Shown here: piece by piece, positions 11,120-24,500 of the stretch | Numbering within the stretch: the stretch's first letter is position 1 | How the letters are laid out: the number at the start of each line of letters is the position of its first letter | DNA from: Aristolochia californica | Taxonomy: Eukaryota > Streptophyta > Magnoliopsida > Piperales > Aristolochiaceae | DNA: 64,000 nt | Assembly: GCA_029961685.1 (NCBI GenBank) | Contig: JARWKL010000009.1 | Location: forward strand, 30,749,708-30,813,707 | Reading direction: 5' to 3' | The notes under the pieces: generated by a model | Database searches by the model: none | What the model was told of the DNA's origin: nothing | What the model saw: only the letters and a program-made list of their open reading frames with translations | Program-made: the position numbers and the translations under genes

Positions 11120-13602
11120 TCAGAAACAAGAAGGCGGGGCAAGCTGCCCTTTAGCAGTTCCATTGACGTTCTTGCATTCGGTTTTTGCTGCTTTCCCTTT
11201 AATTCTCACTAGATTGATGTCTTGCAGCACTATTCCATGACAAGGGACGCTCTTGCTGCAATCAAACTTGATGGCCACATCTGAGGCACTGGTTCCCTTG
11301 ATGTTTTTGTAAACCACGTTACTTACTTCTACAGCTGAAGCCTGTAAAACGATATTAGTCGTACCAGCTGGTTAATTTTTGAATTCCGATAAATGCTGAT
11401 AATTATCAGATTTTAGCTAAGGTGGTGATATTAATTACTTGTTCTGAACATGGTTCCTTGGAGTCACAATATTTTTGGTCTATGATGATTGGATTTGAGA
11501 CGTTATTCATGGCGATGTTTAAAAATTGGATGTCATTTGCATTTCCCGATCCTCCCTGCAAGTCAAGGAAACAAACAAGACCATTGCGCGTTAAGAGGGA
11601 TCCAGATTTAGAAGATATTAATATTCTCTCCGTAGATTCTTACCAGAATGAGTTGTGCTATATACCACATGAACTGGTTGAAATTTTTAACTGACTCTAC
11701 TTGGCTTGATTAATAATTAAGTACGTGCAAAGTACATGCATGCATTAACAGAAACACGGATGATACTAAGCTTGTGGCTTATTAATTACCTGCCAGGTTT
11801 TGATTCTAACTCCGTTCGTAGTTCCAGAAAGATTTGCCCCATCTACCAACACTTGCGAGACATGTGCTTCAGATTTGCCACTTCCCAAGCTGCCGATACT
11901 GGTTTCACAAAAGGAATGATTTTTCAGAGTGAATGAGTACTGTTAAACTGTAATTGATCAATGTTTTAAGGCAGTTTCAGGTTCATATTTCTGACCTAAT
12001 CCCATGACCAGGTCCACATGTTATATCAGTGGCTTTGACATTCTTAGCTCCACTTACGATTGAGATGCAGTCATCACCTAAAAATCAAGCAAAAGAGCCG
12101 AAGATTGTAATGCCATTTACAATAAACAGTCAAAAAGAGCCGAAGATTGTAATGCCAATAAACAGTCAAAAAGAGGCACTCGGTTGGCCGCTTTCCTACG
12201 CAGGCAAAGGCTAGACCAACTGCTGACCCAGAAGAAGAAACGATAGGAGAAACGAGTTAGAGTCATTTATTTTCCTACCTGTTCTGATGACGGAATTCGT
12301 TATTTGGATATTTTGAGTGCTCGTGACATGAATCCCGTCTGTGTTAGGACTTCTTTCCGGTGCAGTTATCTTGAGATTGGAAGCCTGAACATTGACGCAT
12401 CTTTCAAATGACACATGTATTTGTTGGCTGTCCTTGATCCTAAGGTTTTTCACCATCAAATTCTTGCAGGAGTAGAAGGTAATTGCCTGTTGAAGAATTT
12501 TTTTTCTGTTAGACAAGCTTCTGGACCCTTAACATAAAAGAAACCGTTGAAAGTGAAGAAGAAATCATGGTAGGAAAAGAGAAAGTAGAACTTACCGTGG
12601 GAGCAATCTTGCAGGGCTGAAAGTCCAAAAATGAGGAAATAAGAGTCAGTGATGTTTCAGAGGTAAAGTAGTTTGCCTGGAAAACTAATTCAGAAAGAGA
12701 ATTCAGGAAGCTCACTTGAGATTTGTTTCTCTTGCAGGAATTTTTCCACCATACTTCTCCATTTCCGTTTATGGTTCCTGAGCCTTCGACTGTAAGGCCT
12801 GAAACCTTCTGAAAGATAATCCAGTGTCTTCGGTTAAGTCCGTCCCAGTCGTTCATATTGGAGGAAGCATGGATAGCTCCATCGATCTGATACGCAGATG
12901 AAGAAAAACAAGAAAAGGGAAATGAGAAACAATCGTTGGGTCTCACATGAACTCAAGACGTCAATACAGAAAAAAACAGAAAAAGTTCCTTCTTCTTCTT
13001 GCTTCATTTACATTCAACTGACCTTTACTTTGATATTAGAGCTGCATGGACCAGAAAAGCTAATTTGCTTGAGAAGGTAGTTCTTATTCTTAGGCACCAC
13101 CAGCACGGCCGGGGCAGATGAACAAGCTTTCGCCCACGCCTTCTGGAATGCCTGGCACGACATTCATTGAAAGAACAAGAAAAGTTTTCAAAACAAAAAG
13201 TCCAAACAGTAAACAAAAATTGAAGCGCAGAAAGAAGCCAAATTGTGGTTCGTCGTTTCAACTTCAGGTGGGTACCTTTGTGTCATCAGTACTTCCATCA
13301 CCTTTGGCTCCATAGTCATTCACACTAACCACTCCATACGAAGATGCAGGGCGTTGCGCATCAGCGAATCCCTCCAAACTAAGGATCTCGGGTTCAAAGC
13401 CCATCGCCGCAGCAAAATGGGTTTCGAATCCGCGGTCAACTCCACCTATGGTGCCGAAATATGTAGAATATTCTACGATCCCGTCTGGACTTGTAGCTTC
13501 TTCATGAGAATCAAACAGTGGGACTTCTTGCGAATTGCCAAAGAAAGAATAGCAGCAGCAGCACAATGTGCAGAGAAGGAGCAAGTATCTTTGCGCTCCC
13601 AT
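11120..13602 (-). CDS. Polygalacturonase / GH28 pectinase, secreted
   Basis: Nine minus-strand coding exons in order: 13276–13602, 13023–13151, 12716–12886, 12596–12616, 12279–12486, 11996–12077, 11790–11898, 11439–11555, 11120–11341. Every junction is GT–AG and the frame is continuous, giving 461 residues, a usual length for plant GH28. These enzymes hydrolyse α-1,4-galacturonan in the cell-wall matrix. A hydrophobic signal peptide covers residues ~5–20, followed by a pre-domain and the β-helix from about 92 ([13 protein letters not shown]). All four GH28 signatures are present: SPNTDG (N264-D266), GDDC (D287-D288), GHGIS (H310) and RIK (344–346), plus a late Tyr (Y399). Catalytic acids are intact, so an active enzyme is likely. 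Exon 4 is only 21 nt. Endo versus exo action cannot be told from sequence. Confidence 0.94.
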
Positions 13603-13701
13603 TTTATAGCTCCCTTAGCGGTAAAGAGCAGAAAAGCTGTGCGTCAACAGTAAGCAAATGATTTGCAGAGATATGGTGGTGAAATCATATCATGTTGGGT
13701 A

Positions 13702-13711
13702 CATATATATA
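13702..13711 (-). promoter_or_regulatory. TATA box of the polygalacturonase gene
   Basis: On the minus strand this reads as a TATATATA run, about 100 bases upstream of the start codon at 13602. The spacing suits a core promoter with a short leader. Confidence 0.5.
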
Positions 13712-13719
13712 GAAACCAA

Positions 13720-16079
13720 AGGGAGAGTCTGTACGTTCTGTTGTGGTCAATCTGGATATTGTTCCCCATAATCCCAAGGAATGATTGAGCTGCAAGAGAT
13801 TGAGAAGGAAGGATTTCTATGGCCGGTCGTGGACAAGCAACAAAGAAGTTTGGTCCTCTTTTCTGGGGGTTCATTCGTTGTTTTATCACCCACCACACAA
13901 CAGCACCATGCACTGAAAAGAGTTATGGTACCAGAGGTAAGTGATGTCAAAGGGTGGAATATGTTGGGGTTCTTCCCACTCCGTGGAGCAAGGAAGAGAG
14001 GGGGTGAGTCTGTGGTAAGAGAGAAGTGGCATTTGCGTGTGGGTTTTCGAGATATGGTTTTAAATTTTCGTAGAACAACACTTGCCGTAGTGAACGTTTG
14101 GAGGGGAGAGATTGTTTGGTTCGTTTGGGTTGGGTCTTCGGAAGGGTGCGTGTGGCTTGTTAATTTAGGGTTTGTTCTTCCTTTGAACCTTATCTTCGTG
14201 ACATAATGCTCGTCCCTATCTCGTCTCCTTTCAAGCTTAACCATGAGTCAGCACTTGTGCTTCTGGGAGGAACCAGGAACCATCACCCATTTGGTGACGC
14301 ATTTTGTGAAGATTGTCAAAACTGACTGGATGCTTTTGGTTAATCAGTTTGACATGGAAGCCCTGATCTTTACCATTAACGGGGGTATTCCTCCTACGTA
14401 ACGTATTCCTTTTTTTTTTCTTTAGGCAGAGAAGTTTACCAATCCCTCTTTGGTCCTTGTTCGTTGTAGGTAAGTTCCTTTATGGTTTCAAAATTTTCTT
14501 ACTCTAAAAGGTTTACGATTACTCAAAAGTTCTACCTTTGCCAGTAGTTTTATTAAGAAGAGAAACACGGGACGGAGCTACGGCCGCGTCACATTTGTCA
14601 TGATCATTGATCTTGCTTTTACGTATGGCTCGGCATGATCCGTGACTGGTTTGATATATCACTGGAGGAGTTAAAAGACTTGAAGGAATCACATTCTGAA
14701 CCTGTTAGTAGTACATAATCATGTCATAAAATCATGGCAATTTTGTCTACATGCCTCCAGTCAATGGCCAGATTATTACAAGCGTTAGGCAATTAATCAA
14801 GTCCCTCTTCCACTTCTTTAGTACGCCAGCCAACCTTCTTCTCTTTTGCACAAACCCTGTTTCCGTTTTTTCCAATGAAAGGAAACTTAGTTTCAGACTC
14901 TGTGTAGGAAAGGGCATAGGACATTCATTCAAATCAGCTCTCTCTTAGGTGTCTCCGCATTGTCATTTTCATCTGGCACCGGTTAAATGAATCGTGTCCA
15001 CTGACTGTCGGCAAGTCTTCGGAATTCTGCACTGACCCATATTGTTCGCTGTATTTAGCTGATAAATTAACGTTGCGAATTGCTTTTTTTAATCTCCTGC
15101 TACCTCGTGCACTCTGTCGGTGAAAAGCTAGCTAGTTTATACTGGAAGTTGAAGTTGAAGTTAATGATTCCGTAATCGATTGAAGAAGAATCTGTTGGAG
15201 CAGACTTTTTTGATAGATCGGTGAGCTTTGTTCGACGTTGAAGCGAAGGCAAATGCTTTATGCTTCCAAAGGTGATAGTGGTGTCGGTAGAAATCATTCT
15301 ATTATTAGGGGGCCGTGAAAGCAATCAAGAACACGATGAGCTATTTCTGTCGTGTTATCATTCTACTTTGATCACTCTTACCCAGAGGAAAGGAAGAAGA
15401 TGAGTTTAAATTGTTAAAAGCTAATTGAGCACAAGCAATTCGAAAAGTAAGCTTTTTTCACATTTTTAAAACAGGACTATTGTTTCGGGTTTCAACTTTC
15501 ATATGTACAGAAAGACTTGCACGGATAAGACTTGTTACGCTGAATGGAAGTATTTCATAATGACGAGCATGACGGCGATTCTTGCTCAGCGATCACATTT
15601 TCTACAGAGGCTAATGTACATTTGTAGATAAATTGTGACTTCGTAGAGTCCCAGAAAACTGGATTTTACCATGTTAGCAGAAGAAAGAAAGATGAATACG
15701 ATTCTCAGTTTTAATCCTTTTGCAGATATGAATTCTCGAAGTTGACTTTTGGAGCGATGAGCCCTTTGAACGTTGCGCAATTTCGCGTGGTTTTAGCCCA
15801 TTGAATCGATTCAAGATCTCCTTAGAGAAAAATACCGGCTGGCCTCTCTTGGTAAGCGGGATCATTCTTCCCTGTACACATGGAAGAGGGGAAGGGTGGC
15901 GGAACTATCTTTAAAATTGTAGAGGGAGAGGGAAGCGGCGGAGCCCCACCTTCCCCTCCTTCGGCCTACGGAGGACCTGACTCGGTTAGCTAGGCTAACA
16001 ATCACATATTTTGTTTTGATGTCCTAAAAAATACAATGAGACGTGAAAAAAGGTTACAAAAAAGTCAAGTTTCTTGGTC
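13720..16079. other. Intergenic region without supported genes
   Basis: It probably includes the polygalacturonase upstream promoter (13.7–14.3 kb). Long open frames exist on both strands at 13747–14244, but they overlap each other and show no domain or intron logic. A GC-rich patch at 15900–15980 resembles nothing I recognise. Confidence 0.45.
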
Positions 16080-17870
16080 AATTGGCTAACACATAAGACT
16101 TAATGAAAATTGTGGAACAAATAGAGCATTAGAAAGTGATAAGGAAGAAGATATAGTAGAAATACGGGCCCTATTATTTTGGTTTGGGACCCATCTACAA
16201 TAAGATACAAATCCACCTGTGATACAAGGTGTCGAAGAACATAAGTTTTAAATTTTACTAGTAAGTTGTTCAGATGCTCCAGATTCAATGATCCAATATG
16301 AAGAACCGAAACATGAAATAAAGAGAATATACCAGTAGTAGCAACAGTGGCATAGGAGCACTTTAATGAGCAGTCGTTAGGGTTTTAATTTTTTACGAAA
16401 GATTATAATCCTCCTCGATGAGAACCATATTCCCTTTGGAGGGATCTAAAGGAAGTTCTTTCCTGGTTGAAGTTGTGAAAAGTGAGGATTGATTAGCCTT
16501 GAAAAAAAAATCAGGTTTTCCATAAATTCTAACACTTTTCCACCGCATGGTTGTTGAGGCCACAATAAGTCCACTTTCTATTCCAACAAAGCTTGAGGAG
16601 TTGAAGGTAGAGTAAACATTGTTTCTTCCTCTGTCTTGGCCACCAAATCTACTTTTATCTTCCTCTTCCTCTTCCTCTACCATAGCTACCACTCCCCCTC
16701 CTTGGGAGAACATTATAGAATTTTTTAACTAATCAGGCTAAGATGTTAGTCCTTTGGCTGGAATCATGAGCATGTCAACACAATCATCATAAAAAAAAGG
16801 TCTAACTGAAGAGCTAAGTACCTGGGATTTGGCAACATCAAGATAAGGCTTCAAGGTAGATGGTGTTAGGAATTAGATGCCCTAATTCCAAACTAATGAA
16901 AGCAATAATAATAAACGCAGAAGAAGGGAAAAACAAGTATGAAAATATAACAAGATTTATACAAATTCACCTCAAGGTAAGACTACATCCTGTCTTTCGC
17001 CGCTGCAGTTATCCACTATAAAGATGAAATAGTTTACAAGAGAAATCGCACATACTTACAGGTGTTTTTTCTCTAACCTCTCTCAATTGCAACTAATAAT
17101 GCTCCTCGGATTATAAAACCCTAAAAGCGACGCCCCAAATATAAAGAGGAGATTAGGGCAACCGCAATACAAGACTAAAATTGCCAAATTGCCCTTAATG
17201 AAACAACAGTTAATATATCGTGGACCTAGCAAGGGCTCTGCCTCCACACCCTCGGGAGGGGGGCTCTCCTCCCCCTTCCAACCCCCCATGGTGACCTTAC
17301 CACGAAGGTCTATCCGCGTACCGACTCAATGTAAGGCGTTGATTAGGTTCCACAACTTAACATATGGCTAAAGACGAGGACTTCACTTTGTTTCTCTAGA
17401 GTTGTAAATCAATTGAATATGGTTGAACAACTTCCATTCTTGTAGACAACCTCTGAATCAATCAAAATACTCATGAAGATTGTCACTTTGCTTTGTCTTA
17501 TACATCAGTAGAAAAATATCATAAATCTTTTGAAGATTATCAGAAGTGAAAATACAATCTAAAACAAGTCTCCCAAACATCTTTAGTTGTATCTAAGGGG
17601 ACAAAATTGTTACCAATCGATTCTTCTATACTATTTACTAACCAACTTATAACCAAAATATATTCCTTTAATCACTGTTGATAAAAGGGATCATCTTAAA
17701 TAAGAGATGGTTGTGTTAAGTGTCCATAAAATTCTATTATAATAAAAAAAATGTTTGATATATTGTGGCTATGATGAGTAATTATTTAAGTCCTTAAGTG
17801 GAATAGTAATAATTCTCAAAAAGTCATGTTTGCTTAAATCATTGGAAAACTTATTTGAAACTTCTTCTAT
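16080..17870 (-). pseudogene. Copia gag–protease relic (minus strand), split by a solo LTR
   Basis: Read on the minus strand, 17400–17860 shows a decayed copia gag (UBN2-like): a KGLNNYSS-like start, then a V/LGDLF..YKTKQSDN..HEYF-like block, then TLEKQ. Low-complexity gag follows at 16393–16713, with a Cys/His remnant and an IYGKPDFF-like motif. A protease-like block with IVDGSQTKIIGP lies at 16100–16288. Frames change repeatedly and many stops occur. No integrase, RT or second LTR is visible at the left end, so the element is truncated near 16.08 kb. Assignment rests on motif order only. Confidence 0.6.
16864..17362 (-). mobile_element. Solo LTR (copia-like) nested in the gag relic
   Basis: A 499-bp block with TGTTAGG at one end and CTTAACA at the other, giving the TGTTA...TAACA ends typical of copia LTRs. 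It lies between two halves of a minus-strand gag relic. The flanking five bases are GATGG (16859–16863) and TATGG (17363–17367), a target duplication with one mismatch. A purine/pyrimidine-rich GGGAGGGGGG-type tract lies near 17254–17264. No internal domains accompany it. Confidence 0.68.
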
Positions 17871-19744
17871 ATTTGACCAACCACAGTAGAACTAACAATC
17901 AAGGGAATGATGAACTAACACAAAAACTATATTATCAAGTTATAAGAAAAGCAACAAGTAAAGACAGAAAGCACTAAGGTGCTGGTTTTCAATTAATGAA
18001 TTAGGAATCAGCACTCTTATATATGGATGACGTGCATGGTATGTATAAAACTAAAAGAAATAAGAGCATGGCTGGAAGAAAGAAACCAGCTAGGTTTGTC
18101 CCAAAAATCCCTCAAAAAACAGAGTCAATAAATGAGATTCAAACAATTAAAGATTAGTAATTCTCATGTAACAATTAACACTAAACCATAACTTGAGGTT
18201 TCTTTTTATAGAAAAAGGAATTGAAACTTAATTCCAAACACTGTTGAAGCAGCACAAAGTAGGAGTTTTCGAATTCAAAGGGATTATTTGGAGAGAGAAA
18301 AAAACTTGATTCCAACTAAAACTCACTTTCTGCCCTCATAAAATTCGATTTTGATAGACATAAGAGAGAATTAAACACTTGAAATTGCGAAGTTGAAGGT
18401 AGTTCAGACATTTCTTGTTGCTGTTTTTAATTTTCTCTTTGAAGATTTGGAGGAGAACTATTTACTCTTAATTTTCTTGCAGAGACTTTTCTCTTCAATT
18501 TAGCACTCGTTTGAGTTGCATATGAATTATTTTAAAAATAATAATAATCTGAAATACCTAACAATTATTTAATAGTTTTATTGGGAATTTCTTTTGATTA
18601 CAAAACTTGTCTAGAGCTAAGAAGCGTTATTAGCACATTAATCTTAAAGTAATAGATTCCGTGAGATATTTCTTAGTTTTCATAATTATTTTAATAATTT
18701 CATTCTCAAGTGAATTGAGGAAACCTTAAGATTGGTATCATCTATATGATGTAGGATTGTTTAGACCTTTGATTATTAGATATTTTTCGCAGGAAAGCAT
18801 AACACATGATTTTCAAATATTTTTCCAAGGTTTGATCTACATCATCATATTACTAAACCAAAACACTTGTTAAATGTATGATAACAACTCATTTATATTG
18901 GTGGCAGTCTGCAGTAGTCTATACTGTCCAGACTGCCTGATAAATCTTCTCATTTAGTTGGCCATTCTATGAAGAATGACTTTTTTACTAGGCTGAAGAA
19001 GTGAATCTTGTTGTAGTTTTGCATGGTTCTGTGAATCTCTTCTGTACCAATTTGTTCGTCTCCAACGCAAAGGAGTATGCTAATCGTAAAGTGAAAAGTT
19101 TCTCTTGCTGAATCATAAGAGCAGAAGGTCATTTAGAAGCGCATTTTTTCAATAGAAAATCTGTCAAAAGAAGAAGAAAATGTGAAATCATAAAAATGTC
19201 AGTCCTCTATATAACTAAAAAAAAAAAACATATTTTTCAAAGAGAAACCCGTGGCGAGACGCCACTTGCGAATCCTTTCATGGTTCGAGTTCTAGCTGAT
19301 ATCCTTTTGGAACCATTGATCAGAGGCCCATCAACAGTACCATTGCCTACAACACCAGTTACAAAATCACAACCAAAACAAAAGTTACACTAGCACAGCA
19401 ACATAATCTTTTTCAGAGGGGGAAAAAACGCCTGATGCGTCTGGTTCATTTTTTTTTTCATCATGTAAAAGTAATTTAAAAACAGCAAAATCATTTTTTT
19501 TTTTTTTTGTCGTTTGCCCCTTTTCACCCTGGAGTTTCAATCTCCATACATTCATCTGTTTCACAAAAACAAAACAAAATAATAATAACAAAAATAAAAT
19601 AATTTAACAGAACAAAATCAGTTCAAAATGTCCTATATCTACATACATTTCACAATGTAGTAACAACAGAGTGAGCGGAAACAAGCCTGACGATTCGAGT
19701 CACAAGAAATCTCCTCACTATTTTCTTGTACAACTGTTCTCTTT
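17871..19744. other. AT-rich intergenic DNA and CESA3 3' untranslated region
   Basis: 17.9–19.5 kb is AT-rich and could include the leader or LTR of the gag relic, but no boundary is visible. About 19.55–19.74 kb should be the 3' UTR of the minus-strand cellulose synthase. A T-rich homopolymer lies at 19493–19508. Confidence 0.45.
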
Positions 19745-21550
19745 CTAGCAGTTGATTCCACATTGTTGAATATCTGGTCCCGTCACCCTGGTTGTAAAAG
19801 GGTCAACTCGGACCCATAACAAGGAGAAAATAGAGGCCAGAAGAATAGACCAGACAACCACAATGGTTGGAGTCCGATTCTGGCGGCCCATCAACCCCTT
19901 CAGGAAAGGGTAAAGGTGGACGATCACCCAGAAGGCAAAGAAAAGCTTGCCGAATAAAGGACCCCACGATTGATACCCACTGTTGATAGCATAAGATATT
20001 CCAGCAACCACCCCTACCAAATTGATTATAAGAAGAGTGGTTGGTGGAATGAGCAGCGTGGTCCATTTGAACATGTACAACTCAGTAAAATCACCATCTT
20101 CATCTGAAGCCTTAGATGTGACAGTGAAATTGGTATCAATACCAGCGAGGACTTTAAGAAGACCTTGGAAAACAGCAAAGAGATGGGCTGAGACACCTCC
20201 AATAACCCAGAACTGTTCGTTCCTCCACCACTCCTCTATTCCAACCCCACTCCACCTCATCTCCAATATACCAGTAGCAAAGATAGACAAGAAGAGAGAA
20301 ATGAACCAGATACTGGCAATATTACTAATCTGCACAAATATATAGAAGATCATCAGTATCTGAACCCATATCCAGAGTATGGCTTATTCACAGCTTTTAG
20401 ATCTGAAAAACTTTTCTGACAACACAATATGATACAAAGATTGAAGAAGCTTAAAATAATCGGAAATATTGCAGGTGAAGAAGTACCTGGGGTATAATGA
20501 ACTTCCCTGTAAGAAGACATACAGCTGGCAATGTACAATACATTAGAAGAGGAATAGCTGTGACTGGATAAATGGTGGTGTTTATGTATGCAAATCTCTC
20601 AAGAAACTTCAGCCTCCCACCATATCCATACCAAATGGGGCAATGCCGACTAAAAAGAATCTCAACAGAACCCAGAGCCCACCGGAGAACTTGATTTAGA
20701 CGATCTGAAAGATTAATGGGTGCTGATCCTTTAAAGGCTGCACGCTGGGGCATGCAGTAGATTGAGCGCCAACCACGGGCATGCATCTTGAACCCAGTCA
20801 GAATATCTTCTGTGACAGAACCATAAATCCATCCAATCTGCAGAGAAGAGTGCAGTGTTACAAAGAAAAGAAAGAAACTGCAAAATGCATTGAAAAATCT
20901 ATTTGAACAAATCATGCACATTACTGTATCCTGTGAATATTACTACATAGTTCAACCTACATGCTTGTTCCAAATCCATGATGGAACATATTAACATAAA
21001 AACCACCTAACAACATCAAATAGTAAAGAACAGAGATCTATATTCGATGTGGTAAAGAGGTGACCAGTTTCTATGCTTCTACATTTGTCAAGTTGGACGA
21101 AATTGTTGAGATCAGAGGTTAACTCAGGAACAACATTAGGACACAACATAATCTTTTTGTTTGGTTGAACACCAGGATATTGTCCAACAAAAACTTTAGG
21201 GTGAAAGCAAAGAGAATTTAGTCCTCACAAAATGAGAGATATCTCAGAAGATTGTAATTCCTCAGACGTAAAAGATAACGAGTAAAAGATTTAAACGTTG
21301 CACATAAGAAAGCCTTAAACTAATAATTCCAGAAACTGAATCGTAGTTTTATGTTTATTTTTTTAGAGGAATACCATAAAGTTCAAGAATCAGATTTTCA
21401 CAACGTAAGTAATTTTTTTGCTTAGATTCTCTAGTCAAGGGTCTGGTTTGTGAGGTTTAGAAATAAATGTATAGGTCTCCCTAAAAATCTTTGGCAGCAA
21501 TAGGACTGCCAATTTTTAACCAGGTAGTGAAAATTGCAGGAAGTGAGTGA

Positions 21551-21594
<44 letters not shown>

Positions 21595-24500
21595 AGTGCA
21601 CAGAATACAGCACACACAATATTTTCACTAGTACCAAGCATACCTCACTTCCCCATTCTGTCTTGTCCTCGTATCCACAGCTAATAACATGGATGGCTTC
21701 TTTTAGAAGAGATTCAGGAGTAGCTGACTGAGGAACACCACCATTCTCCATTAAAGTAGAAGCAACAAATACAGCAGACTGACCAAACCTTTTCTCCAAG
21801 GTCATCTGTGACATGAGCAAAGACTTCTCGTCATCAAAACCAGCACCTGTATCCAAAAGCACAGAATACTTAAATAACTGCAACATCCAGAGAAATGCCC
21901 AGCCAAAAAAGGGTAAGGGAATAGTGACATAGAATTAGTTAAAAACAAACAATTACATGCAACATCAAGAGAACTGCTTATCCAATTAATGTTAAGTGCA
22001 CAGTGATGTGAAAATGAGAAACACACAAACACAAAGACAGGGGAGAGAGAGGCATAAAATTCTTGTACCTTCAACCCCCTCTTCGATGTCTTCTAGGTTG
22101 AATATAGGCACAGTCGAGTCCACATGCTTACTTGACCGTATCTTGTCTGATCCCCTTTTGCTTAACTTCGTACTCTTCTTCCTCGATCCTCCACAACATG
22201 AAGAGAAGAATCCTGGTTTTTTATGCTTCTGCTTTAGAGGAGGTTCATATCCATACAAAGCAGTACGGTTGAAGACACAACCAGTACCCACATAAACAGG
22301 CCCTTGAATGCCATCGAGACCTCTTAAATTGATCTGAAATCAAGAGAAGAGTTAAAGAACTATCGTGAAGGGATAATACCTTTCGTGGTAAAAGAAATAC
22401 TCTACATTCATGAAATCACTTAAAAGGAGAAGAAGAAAAAGGATAGCATGCTTACATCAAAGAACACAGTGTTTCGGTTGGCATATCGATCATTCCTATC
22501 AATGCCATCAAATCTTTGTGGGAACTGAACATAACAAACAGATTTGCCAAGATTTGGGTCCATAAGAAAACACATGGCTTCCCGCAAGGCCTTGCTATTG
22601 TTTATGTAATGATCACAATCAAGATTTAGCAAAAATGAGCCATTGGTCAGAACTGCTGACACACGTACCTATTAAAAGAAAGAGCAAGTTGATTAGAGAT
22701 AATACAGTTCTATAATCACAGCTAAATTGTGTGACGAAATGGATTAACTACTTACAAGAGCATTCATAGCACCGGCCTTCTTGTGATGTTGAAAGCCTGG
22801 ACGTTTCTCACGGGAAACATAGACCAACCGTGGAAGTTCATTGCCCTCACTATCAAGCCCTCCACTGTGACCTAAGAAGACCTGCAAACAGCAAAAGGGC
22901 ATTTACAGAAAGGTATAGACATGTATCAACTTGTGACACATTAACTGCATAACAGCTTTCTAGGAAAAACATTGGCAACACTTATGCTCCACACGTAGAA
23001 ACATTTCTGGGCACATCTGAGGCTACCATTTCTATGCTCCAAACAAAATAAATACCAACCTGGATCATTCCTGGATGATCTCTGGTGTTATTTCCAGGCC
23101 ATGGGGTTCCATCTTGCATGACCCACCCTTCTTCAGGAATTTTTTGTGCTTTTGCAACGAGTGCATTAACACGAACTTTAAACTCCTCATACTCTCTCTG
23201 CAGTATATGTAAGCAAAGTACATCATAAAACATGTAAAGAAGATGCAGGGATTGGATGCAGATTTGCCAATGTACAATGTCTAACCTTCATGGCTCTTCG
23301 GTCCTTAACAAATGAAGGATGTACTTTGTCTTTCAAGTAGTCAATTCGTTGCGCAAAATACCACTCTGGTGCTCGGGGTTCAATGGTGTACTTCTTGCAA
23401 AAAGGAACCCATTTTCTTGCAAACTCTGAAGTTTCAGACAGGGCTTCAAATGTCAACATTGCAGCTCCATCATCAGAGACATAGCAGGAGACCTTATCAA
23501 CTGGGTAATCAACAGCAAGAATTGATAATACAGTATTGGCAGTCACAAGAGGAGGTTCCTTCAAAGGGTCCACAGTACTGACAAATATGTCAACAGCAGC
23601 CAATTGAGATGGTTCTCCTTCACGATCATACCTATATCCATAACAACACACAATAAGAACAATCTAATGTGCTTGGAGAAGGCATGATATATTAGAAGTG
23701 AGAAAAATGAGTACCTCAAAGCGAGCCGGTCAAGGTAAGTCTCACGGTTCACTGGAAGCCACTTAGGGAACTGATCTAATATCCATGATATGGCAAACCA
23801 TATCTCACAAATCACAGAGATCAACCACAAGGCATATGCATTTGGAACAGGGTTTGTGATACGATAGTGCAAGAAGATGGAGAGAATAACAAGACGCAGA
23901 ACAATGACCATTCGGTATGGGTTTATCTTGGACGAAGGAATAGATACCTTCCTTGAAAGAGGTTGGCGTGTTTCATCATTCCTGCATAATCAAATGTGAG
24001 TTTAGTTTTGTGCTTCCTTGCTCAACCAAGATTTTAAAAAGAATGTTTAACTAAATTACAAAGAACAAGTAGTATACAGTAATCATAAAGAGAATCTCTT
24101 CATCTATTTTTGCAAGAGATTGCGGGTTAAATTCACAAACTTCCAAACAAATCACTATGCATGTTTTAGAATACAAAGATGAGTAGCATCCAGAGCTTCT
24201 TAATATGCTCTAGTGAGACTTGGCACCGCGAAGAAAAGACAAGTTCAGTTGAAGATTCAATTTCGCCATATGTACTCCCCCTTGGTCCAGTATTTAAGCG
24301 AAGTACCCAATGTTTTACAATTCAAAATTTTCACTTCGCTCATAATTGGTCATTGGTGATCTAATAATGTTCGAACCTAGTTGAGGTTGCTGATCACATA
24401 TCAGACCTATAACAAAAATGTTCAGATTATTTATCTTTTCTCATGGTTTCCTTTTTCAAACAAAATTCAGTAGTTTTATTTATCAGCTTTAAGCATGATT

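Noticed and set aside
13747..14244. Overlapping open frames of 141 and 165 codons on opposite strands
   Set aside because: They lie in the upstream region of the polygalacturonase gene, have no domain, signal or intron structure, and overlap each other almost fully.
23312..23581. Plus-strand frame within CESA3
   Set aside because: Antisense to conserved exon 7 of CESA3.
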